Assembly: GCA_016789295.1 (NCBI GenBank)
Contig: JAEUQL010000304.1
Span: 1 to 5,198 of the forward strand
Length of the DNA: 5,198 nt
Source of the DNA: Blastocatellia bacterium
GTDB taxonomy: Bacteria; Acidobacteriota; Blastocatellia; Chloracidobacteriales; JADJPF01
Direction: 5' to 3'
Part shown: positions 1 through 5,198 of the stretch, piece by piece
Position numbering within the stretch: the first letter of the stretch is position 1
How the letters are laid out: each line of letters begins with the position of its first letter
The notes under the pieces: model-generated
What the model saw: only the letters and a program-made list of their open reading frames with translations
The model's database searches: none
Told to the model about the DNA's origin: nothing
Made by a program: the position numbers and the translations under genes

Positions 1-1674
1 CTTAAGTTTACAATCGAGCGCGGCAAACTCTGGATGCTACAGACACGAAATGCCAAGCGGACAGGTGCAGCAGCTATCCGCACGGCAGTTGAAATGGTTC
101 ACGAAGGTCTTATTGACAAGGCTACAGCAGTGCTACGTGTTGAACCAGGACAACTCGACCAACTTTTGCACAAGACCATAGACCCAAGTGCACGCATAGA
201 CCTTTTGGCTACTGGACTTCCAGCAAGTCCTGGTGCAGCTTCTGGCAAAGTTGTCTTTTCTCCAGATGAAGCAGAAGAGCTAGCCCACAATGGTGAAAGA
301 GTGGTTCTGGTTCGTATAGAGACTTCTCCAGAAGATTTTCACGGTATGGTAGCAGCTCAAGCAATTGTCACTGCCAGAGGCGGTATGACTTCACACGCTG
401 CAGTAGTAGCTCGTGGTATGGGTAAGTGTTGTGTAGCAGGTTGTGACGCTCTATACATAGACTACGCGGCTGGCCAAATACAAGTCAACAGCCACATTAT
501 AAACAAAGGTGATTTCATCACTGTTGATGGTTCAACGGGTAGAATAATCAAAGGTGAAGTACCTTTAGTAGAACCCAAGCTTGATGAAAACTTTACAGAA
601 TTTATGACTTGGGTTGATGAGTACCGCAAACTGAAGGTTCGTACCAATGCAGATACTCCTAACGATTCTGAAGTGGCTCGCCGCTTTGGCGCTGAAGGTA
701 TTGGACTGTGCCGCACAGAACATATGTTCTTTGAAGGTGACCGTATAGACGCGGTGCGAGAGATGATTGTTGCAAAGACCAAAGATGAGCGCGAGAAAGC
801 TCTAGATAAGATTGCTCCACTACAGCGTGGGGATTTCTTAGGCATCTTCAAAGCGATGGATGGCTATCCTGTAACTATCCGTACTCTTGACCCTCCACTA
901 CACGAGTTCCTTCCACACGGGGATCAGGAAATTGCAGACCTGGCAGAGAAGCTTCAAATATCTGTTAAAGATCTAAAAGTGAAGATCAGCAGTTTACACG
1001 AAGCAAATCCAATGCTAGGCCATCGTGGTTGTCGCTTGGGTATAGTCTATCCAGAGATAACTGCTATGCAGGCAAGAGCAATATTTGAAGCTGCAGTAGA
1101 AGCAAAACGGCAAGGGATCAAAGTACATCCAGAAGTAATGATTCCTCTGGTTAGTGATGTGAAAGAGCTTACCCTTCAAGCCGAAGTTGTTCGCACTGTT
1201 GCCAAAGAAGTCTTTGAGCGTGAAGGTCTTTCTGTAGACTACATGGTTGGAACAATGATTGAACTACCACGCGCTGCTCTGACTGCCGACCAGATCGCTA
1301 CTGTAGCAGAGTTCTTCTCTTTTGGTACAAACGACCTGACTCAGACCACTTTTGGGTTGAGTCGTGATGATTCTGGTAGATTCCTGCCTTTTTATGTAGA
1401 GCATAAGATCTTCAAAGACGATCCGTTCCAAGTTCTTGACCAATCAGGTGTTGGAAGATTGGTTGAGATGGCTGTTCAACTTGGCCGTGGAACTCGCAAA
1501 GAGTTGAAAGTGGGTATATGTGGTGAGCACGGTGGCGAGCCTTCAAGTGTGATATTTTGCCACAAAGTAGGCTTAAACTACGTTAGCTGTTCACCTTATC
1601 GTGTGCCTATCGCACGTTTGGCGGCTGCTCAGGCAGTACTTGGTGAAGGCAAGGCTGGATCACAGACTGCATAG
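1..1674 (+). CDS. ppdK: Pyruvate, phosphate dikinase, C-terminal ~557 residues (5' end outside window)
   Basis: The enzyme interconverts pyruvate + ATP + Pi with phosphoenolpyruvate + AMP + PPi in the cytoplasm, in glycolysis or gluconeogenesis. The frame is open from base 1 (LKFTIERGKLWMLQTRNAKR is typical internal dikinase sequence), so the ATG at 34 is not the start. By alignment to the well-studied Clostridium symbiosum enzyme (from memory), about 320 N-terminal residues, most of the ATP-grasp domain, are missing. In fragment numbering, the swivelling phosphohistidine domain spans roughly 65-180, with GGMTSHAAVVARGMG and catalytic His132 (codon 394-396). The PEP/pyruvate TIM barrel covers roughly 195-545. 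The expected active-site residues are present: Arg238 (LCRTEH), Arg294 (TIRTLDPP), Arg342 (GHRGCR), Glu421 (GTMIELPRA), Asn444 (FGTNDLTQ) and acid/base Cys507 (GICGEHGG). Their spacing from the His matches the Clostridium enzyme to within one residue. Thr130, two residues before the His, is the position phosphorylated by PDRP-type regulators in other species. The stop is TAG at 1672, followed by a terminator. The fragment looks intact and functional. Confidence 0.97.
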   Translation, partial: LKFTIERGKLWMLQTRNAKRTGAAAIRTAVEMVHEGLIDKATAVLRVEPGQLDQLLHKTIDPSARIDLLATGLPASPGAASGKVVFSPDEAEELAHNGERVVLVRIETSPEDFHGMVAAQAIVTARGGMTSHAAVVARGMGKCCVAGCDALYIDYAAGQIQVNSHIINKGDFITVDGSTGRIIKGEVPLVEPKLDENFTEFMTWVDEYRKLKVRTNADTPNDSEVARRFGAEGIGLCRTEHMFFEGDRIDAVREMIVAKTKDEREKALDKIAPLQRGDFLGIFKAMDGYPVTIRTLDPPLHEFLPHGDQEIADLAEKLQISVKDLKVKISSLHEANPMLGHRGCRLGIVYPEITAMQARAIFEAAVEAKRQGIKVHPEVMIPLVSDVKELTLQAEVVRTVAKEVFEREGLSVDYMVGTMIELPRAALTADQIATVAEFFSFGTNDLTQTTFGLSRDDSGRFLPFYVEHKIFKDDPFQVLDQSGVGRLVEMAVQLGRGTRKELKVGICGEHGGEPSSVIFCHKVGLNYVSCSPYRVPIARLAAAQAVLGEGKAGSQTA

Positions 1675-1697
1675 GATAGATATGTTCTAGTAGTGTT

Positions 1698-1740
1698 AAA
1701 AAGCCAGTAGTTGGAAGTTACTGCTGGCTTTTTCTATTTT
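1698..1740 (+). terminator. Rho-independent terminator of the dikinase gene
   Basis: The left arm AAAAAGCCAGTAG (1698-1710) pairs with CTGCTGGCTTTTT (1721-1733) over 13 bp with a single G-T wobble. The 10-base loop is TTGGAAGTTA. A T-rich tail follows the stem (TTTTTCTATTTT, to 1740). The hairpin begins 23 bases after the dikinase stop codon. The A-run before the stem means it could also terminate on the minus strand, but no convergent gene is present, so the + strand role is the likely one. Confidence 0.92.
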
Positions 1741-1795
1741 CTCCAGTTGATGCTTAGGACTAAATAATGTTCAAAAACAGAAGGATGTAGTATCC

Positions 1796-1843
1796 TCTTA
1801 ATAGTAAACGTGTAGCCAGCGTTTTTAAGCTGTACTATTAAGA
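1796..1843. repeat. Perfect 11-bp inverted repeat in receptor leader
   Basis: TCTTAATAGTA (1796-1806) and TACTATTAAGA (1833-1843) are exact reverse complements separated by 26 bases. The spacer contains CAGC/GCTG (1817-1820/1829-1832), which would stack directly on the right arm. An alternative inner pairing is AAACG/CGTTT (1806-1810/1820-1824). The repeat lies about 100-145 bases upstream of the receptor start, after the dikinase terminator. It lacks a T-tract, so it is not an intrinsic terminator. It could be a stem in the 5' leader RNA or a pair of operator half-sites. The sequence does not decide between them. Confidence 0.7.
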
Positions 1844-1889
1844 CTTTACCCTTTGAGTCGATTAGAAATACCAGAAGGGACAGCACTAC

Positions 1890-1912
1890 ATTAGTAGGAA
1901 TTTACTTCTAAT
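1890..1912 (+). other. Small hairpin in receptor leader
   Basis: ATTAGTAG (1890-1897) can pair with CTTCTAAT (1905-1912). That gives seven pairs and one internal T-T mismatch around a 7-base loop, GAATTTA. It ends only two bases before the hairpin that covers the ribosome binding site, so the two could stack in the leader RNA. The stem is AU-rich and weak on its own. The short T-run after it (1912-1915) is too short for a convincing terminator. Confidence 0.4.
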
Positions 1913-1914
1913 TT

Positions 1915-1941
1915 TCGTGTTCTCAAATCAGGAGGACGTGA
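1915..1941 (+). promoter_or_regulatory. Hairpin sequestering the receptor ribosome binding site
   Basis: Bases 1915-1924 (TCGTGTTCTC) can pair with 1932-1941 (GAGGACGTGA) over ten consecutive pairs, three of them G-U wobbles in RNA. The 7-base loop is AAATCAG (1925-1931). Four of six Shine-Dalgarno bases (GAGG, 1932-1935) and the A of the start ATG (1941) fall in the 3' strand of the stem. The geometry, a mid-strength stem with wobbles over the SD and start, resembles known RNA thermometers and other translation-inhibiting leader hairpins. A regulatory role is inference; only the pairing is seen. Confidence 0.45.
1930..1935 (+). promoter_or_regulatory. Strong Shine-Dalgarno, sets receptor start at ATG 1941
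   Basis: AGGAGG is a near-perfect anti-16S match, and its 5-base spacer (ACGTG) leads to ATG at 1941. This site decides the start. The same frame is open upstream to a GTG at 1917, but that start would translate through the SD and put seven polar or acidic residues plus a second Met in front of the signal peptide. A GTG at 1938 is also in frame but is only two bases from the SD. Confidence 0.88.
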
Positions 1942-4900
1942 TGATAAAACATGCTATTTTAGCACTGCTATTTACCCTCATCTCTTTTACTAGCACTACG
2001 TTAGCTCAAACGGGAGCTACTACAGCAAGCATCAACGGACTTGTTAAAGATGAGCAAGGTGCTGTTATAACGGGTGCTCGTATACTAGTAAAAAATCTCG
2101 ACACAAATCTTACTTCTGAGGCAGTTTCTAGCGAAGAAGGGTTCTATTCTTTTTTACAATTGTCTCCAGGTCGCTATGAGTTAGAAATATCCGCCGATGG
2201 TTTCAAAACTTACAAACTGTTGATAGCCGAACTTGGTTTGGGTACGACTGCTACAGTCGAAACGCTACTCAAAACAGGTGATGTTGGTGATATAGTCTTA
2301 GTTGAAACAGATACTCTTTTTGAGAGGTTTAAGACAGAAAACAGCGTAAATGTAAATAGAGTACGAATTGATAATCTACCTATCAATCAGCGCAATTTTC
2401 TAGATTTTTCATTAACAACACCAAGAGTTATTGTTGATAGAAGACCTGGACAAGGAATTACTGGAAGCTCAGGACTTTGCTTCAATGCTCAGTCTGGTAG
2501 AGGTAACAACCTCACAATAGATGGTCTAGATAATAATGAGACTTTTTCTGGATCTGTTAGACAAACTTTTAGCCAAGAAGCTGTATCGGAGTTTCAGGTT
2601 GTATCAGATAACTATTCAGCAGAATTTGGTCGTGCCATAGGTGGAGTAATCAACATTGTTACAAGAAGTGGAGGCAATGAATTAAAGGGTAAACTCTTTC
2701 TATTTAATCGTGATGATTCATTTAGTGCTAGGGAACCTTTCGCAAGTTTTAGACCAGAGTTTAAGCAGTATCAGTTTGGAGCCACAGTTGGAGGTGCAAT
2801 AAAGAAGGATAGGTCGTTCTTTTTCACTGCTTTTGAACGTCTCTCCCTTAAACAGAATAAGATTATTACAATAAGTAATGATGTTGTAACTTCTGCAAGA
2901 AAGCTAGGTTTTGCTTTAAGAAATGGTCCAGCACCTTTTTCAAATGGTATTAGCTCTTTCTTGGTGAGAACCGATTTTCATACCAGTTCAAACAACAAGT
3001 TGACAGTCAGATATAACTATGGTGGAACTTATAATGGGCAGTTTGAACCCTTTGGTGGATTGATAAGCGATACAAGCGGAACGATTTTGAGGCTAAACGA
3101 TAATTCTGTTGCCTTTAACAATACTTACACTAGTTCATCACTTGGCCTGATAAATGAGTCTAGGTTTGTCTATAATAGAAGGAGTCTTCGCGTAGTTCCT
3201 AACGATGCAGGTGCTAGTCGTTCACTGATACAGATACTTCAAGACCAAGGCTCAGCTCTTTTTGGTCGCAACAGTGGTCTACCACAGATAAGAGATGAAG
3301 ACCTGATACAAGTTGTTGACAATGTCTCTATTCCAAAAGGAAAGCAGCAGTTCAGATTTGGTGTCGATTTTGCCTATCGTCGCATACCTACCGATTCTGA
3401 ACAACCTTTCTTTCCTACAGGTTTTAGCGTTTTTGTACCTCTTGATTTTGCTTCAAGTTTTGGAGATCCAAACATACCTTTCATATCATCCTTGGATGCT
3501 TTTGATCCAAGTCGGCGAACACCTGCACAACGTGCTTTTCTGACGCAACTTGCATCTATGTTGGCACAAAGTGTCCCAGGCTTTCCACAAGGCATACCTC
3601 TAGCAGACCTATCTCTACCAGGTCAGTTTACTCAAAGTTTTGGTGCCAGAAGTTTAGACCCTGCATTGACAGTGAAAAGCTTCTCTGGTTTTTTTCAAGA
3701 TGAGATAAACGTTGCAAGCAACCTTGTTTTGAAGCTTGGAGTTCGCTATGACATCAATAGAGTCCGGTTTCAACCAAAAAATAATGGCAACTTTGCTCCG
3801 CGTATCTCTATTGCTTACAATCCAGTGAAGAATCTTGCTATACGTGCTGGTTATGGAATCTTCTTTGGTGCTCCTGTAACTGGTGTCAGCTTTCTCACGC
3901 AGCTTTCTAGCTCTAAACAAGTACAAGTGGTTGCAATACCATTTCCTTTCTCGGTGTTAGCTTTTGCACAGCCTGGCAATAGATTTCCAGAGTCTAAGGA
4001 ACTCCCACAAGCTTTGGCTGGCCTTCCACCTCAGTTCAACTTTGAATTTCAGTTTGACCCAAATTTTCGCAACAGTTATACACAACAAGCTACTTTGGGA
4101 ATAGAATATCTGTTGGGACAGCATACAACATTGGGTGCATCCTACAACTTTGTTCGTGGAATCAGATTAATATCAGAGAGAGATATCAATCCTATTGTTA
4201 ACCCACTGCCAAATGATCCTGGTCTTTTGTTGAGCCAATTAACTGGTAGGCTCGATCCATCGCGTGGTAGAGTGAGTGAATTTGGACCTTTTACTGATAG
4301 CTATTTTCATGGAGCTACTTTTTCCATTGCTCACAAAGTAAATAATAGAGTCAACTTAATTGCACACTATACTTTGTCGAAAGCTATTGACAATATAATA
4401 GACTTTCGATCAGACATCATTGATGCACCTAACAATCCACTCAGGCCAGACCTTGAGAAAGGTTTATCATTGCTTGATGTAAGGCATCGCTTTGTGCTTT
4501 CAAGTATATTTTTTCTCAACTGGTTCAAGCATCCAGCTCTACGCAACTTCCAAATATCAACTATTACTACTCTAGAATCTGGTAAACCTTATAACCTGAT
4601 AGCAGGTATGGATCTCAACAATGACGGAGTTGCACCTCCAGGAGATAGACCTTTGGGAATAGCCAGAAATGCTGGTATTACACCAGGTTTTGCTACAGTA
4701 GATGTGAGGCTAAGTCGCAACTTTTCTTTTACCGAAAATATTAAACTAGAGCTTATATCAGAGTTTTTTAACCTCTTTAACAGAGTAAATATTAGTGACT
4801 TAAACAGAGTGTTTGGACCCGACATGAACGGTAACTTCAATCTTCCAAGGCAAAATAATGGAAGATTTATTGCTCCTGCTGAAAGACTCAGTGCTGCCTT

Positions 4901-4943
4901 TCCTCCAAGAAGGATTCAACTGGGTGTGCGCTTGATCTTCTAA
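1941..4943 (+). CDS. TonB-dependent receptor, Oar-like, with N-terminal carboxypeptidase-regulatory-like domain
   Basis: This is a 1000-residue outer-membrane beta-barrel receptor, presumably energised by TonB. Its ligand cannot be told from sequence. Residues 1-22 form a signal peptide: Lys3, a hydrophobic core, and a likely cut after TLA before Gln23. Residues ~27-105 resemble a CarboxypepD_reg-like beta-sandwich (SINGLVKDEQGAVITGARI, then GFYSFLQLSPGRYEL). GDVGDIVLVETD (~113-124) sits where a TonB box is expected. The plug (~130-246) contains NLPINQRNFLDFSL, the NNLTIDGLDNNE motif and the family signature EAVSEFQVVSDNYSAEFGRA followed by GGVINIVTRSGG. The barrel runs from ~248 to the C-terminal IQLGVRLIF, which ends in the terminal Phe used by outer-membrane assembly. 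FFNLFNRVN (~942-950) is typical of this family near the C-terminus. There is a single Cys (residue 180). The length is near the low end of Oar-like receptors, with no break seen. The gene follows a terminator, so it is likely its own transcription unit and is probably co-transcribed with the ORF at 4958. Confidence 0.93.
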   Translation: MIKHAILALLFTLISFTSTTLAQTGATTASINGLVKDEQGAVITGARILVKNLDTNLTSEAVSSEEGFYSFLQLSPGRYELEISADGFKTYKLLIAELGLGTTATVETLLKTGDVGDIVLVETDTLFERFKTENSVNVNRVRIDNLPINQRNFLDFSLTTPRVIVDRRPGQGITGSSGLCFNAQSGRGNNLTIDGLDNNETFSGSVRQTFSQEAVSEFQVVSDNYSAEFGRAIGGVINIVTRSGGNELKGKLFLFNRDDSFSAREPFASFRPEFKQYQFGATVGGAIKKDRSFFFTAFERLSLKQNKIITISNDVVTSARKLGFALRNGPAPFSNGISSFLVRTDFHTSSNNKLTVRYNYGGTYNGQFEPFGGLISDTSGTILRLNDNSVAFNNTYTSSSLGLINESRFVYNRRSLRVVPNDAGASRSLIQILQDQGSALFGRNSGLPQIRDEDLIQVVDNVSIPKGKQQFRFGVDFAYRRIPTDSEQPFFPTGFSVFVPLDFASSFGDPNIPFISSLDAFDPSRRTPAQRAFLTQLASMLAQSVPGFPQGIPLADLSLPGQFTQSFGARSLDPALTVKSFSGFFQDEINVASNLVLKLGVRYDINRVRFQPKNNGNFAPRISIAYNPVKNLAIRAGYGIFFGAPVTGVSFLTQLSSSKQVQVVAIPFPFSVLAFAQPGNRFPESKELPQALAGLPPQFNFEFQFDPNFRNSYTQQATLGIEYLLGQHTTLGASYNFVRGIRLISERDINPIVNPLPNDPGLLLSQLTGRLDPSRGRVSEFGPFTDSYFHGATFSIAHKVNNRVNLIAHYTLSKAIDNIIDFRSDIIDAPNNPLRPDLEKGLSLLDVRHRFVLSSIFFLNWFKHPALRNFQISTITTLESGKPYNLIAGMDLNNDGVAPPGDRPLGIARNAGITPGFATVDVRLSRNFSFTENIKLELISEFFNLFNRVNISDLNRVFGPDMNGNFNLPRQNNGRFIAPAERLSAAFPPRRIQLGVRLIF

Positions 4944-4957
4944 AAGGTATCTATATT

Positions 4958-5198
4958 ATGAGTGTTAACGCATCTGCATATCTTGTTGATTGGCAAAAGC
5001 TTTTAGGGTTGTGGCAAGAAATAGAGTCGCTCGACTTTTGGATAGAAGCTATTGAGCAAGAATCAGAGTGGGTTCAGCTATATGCTGCAGACGATTGGCA
5101 ACAGAGTTGGAAAGCCGCGTCTGCAGCTAGCGATACTTATGAAGATATTAGAGATGAGTTAGAAGCTAAACCCCTTTTTGACAAGTTCTATAAAGCTT
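4958..5198 (+). CDS. Unrecognised Trp-rich acidic protein, N-terminal 80 residues (3' end outside window)
   Basis: I do not recognise this protein. An ATG at 4958 opens a frame with no stop through the window end, 80 codons in moderately AT-rich DNA, which favours a real gene. It starts 14 bases after the receptor stop codon with no terminator between them. A weak SD-like AAAAGG (4942-4947) overlaps that stop, with a 10-base spacer, so the two genes are probably co-transcribed and possibly translationally coupled. The protein begins MSVNASAYLVDWQKLLGLWQ, with no signal peptide or membrane segment visible, suggesting a cytoplasmic product. It has six Trp in 80 residues (12, 19, 28, 38, 47, 51). 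Acidic residues number 17 (9 Glu, 8 Asp) against 6 Lys/Arg. The pattern suggests amphipathic helices. It lacks the features of a usual receptor partner such as a lipoprotein or peptidase. The function is unknown. Confidence 0.72.
   Translation, partial: MSVNASAYLVDWQKLLGLWQEIESLDFWIEAIEQESEWVQLYAADDWQQSWKAASAASDTYEDIRDELEAKPLFDKFYKA

Noticed and set aside
34..36. ATG at 34 as the start of the dikinase
   Set aside because: The frame is open and family-conserved from base 1 (TIERGKLWMLQTRN), and a dikinase starting here would lack the ATP-grasp domain. The gene is cut by the window edge, not short.
462..851. Minus-strand open frame of 129 codons inside the dikinase gene
   Set aside because: It lies entirely antisense to well-conserved catalytic sequence. 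Its product looks like no family I know and there is no sign of its own ribosome binding site. It is a shadow frame.
1747..1770. TTGATG (1747-1752) with AT-rich TAATGT (1765-1770) as a sigma-70 promoter
   Set aside because: The spacer is only 12 bases and the -10 match is poor. No other hexamer pair with 16-18 base spacing stood out between the terminator and the receptor start.
1917..1919. GTG at 1917 as the receptor start
   Set aside because: It would place the strong AGGAGG inside the coding region and add seven polar or acidic residues plus a second Met before the signal peptide. The ATG at 1941 has ideal SD spacing.
1882..2004. Near-repeat AGCACTACATTAG (1882-1894) and AGCACTACGTTAG (1992-2004), 12 of 13 bases
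   Set aside because: The second copy is codons for the end of the signal peptide (STTLA). There is no third copy and no symmetry, so coincidence is the simplest reading.
3313..3926. Short open frames on both strands within the receptor barrel region (76, 73 and 90 codons)
   Set aside because: All overlap the continuous receptor frame, which keeps its family features on both sides. No frameshift is needed to explain the receptor.
5193..5198. Window ends exactly on AAGCTT, a HindIII site, suggesting a cloning boundary
   Set aside because: The same site occurs several times inside the window (for example near 579, 950, 3677 and 3731), so this is not a HindIII fragment end and is most likely chance.

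Overview
The window holds the end of one conserved metabolic gene, one complete outer-membrane receptor gene, and the start of an unrecognised small gene. All three lie on the + strand. Together they suggest a Gram-negative, didermic bacterium. The receptor is of the Oar-like type, with a carboxypeptidase-regulatory-like domain followed by a TonB plug and barrel. Such proteins are greatly expanded in Acidobacteriota, so a low-GC acidobacterial lineage is my best guess. This rests on protein style alone and I hold it with modest confidence.

Layout: positions 1-1674 encode the C-terminal ~557 residues of pyruvate, phosphate dikinase, whose 5' part lies outside the window. A good intrinsic terminator (1698-1740) closes that transcript. 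Positions 1741-1940 are non-coding leader DNA for the next gene. They contain a perfect 11-bp inverted repeat (1796-1806/1833-1843), a small hairpin (1890-1912), and a hairpin (1915-1941) that would bury the Shine-Dalgarno sequence and the first base of the start codon. Positions 1941-4943 encode a 1000-residue TonB-dependent receptor with a signal peptide. Fourteen bases later an open frame rich in tryptophan and acidic residues starts at 4958 and runs off the window end. It is probably co-transcribed with the receptor.

The dikinase and the receptor look like separate transcription units with no evident functional link. The dikinase is cytoplasmic central carbon metabolism, and the receptor is outer-membrane uptake or binding with unknown ligand. 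The parts most worth a second look are the structured receptor leader, especially the hairpin that masks the ribosome binding site, and the unidentified downstream ORF. I see no mobile elements, CRISPR arrays, tRNAs or rRNAs. I found no convincing sigma-70-type promoter in the intergenic region.
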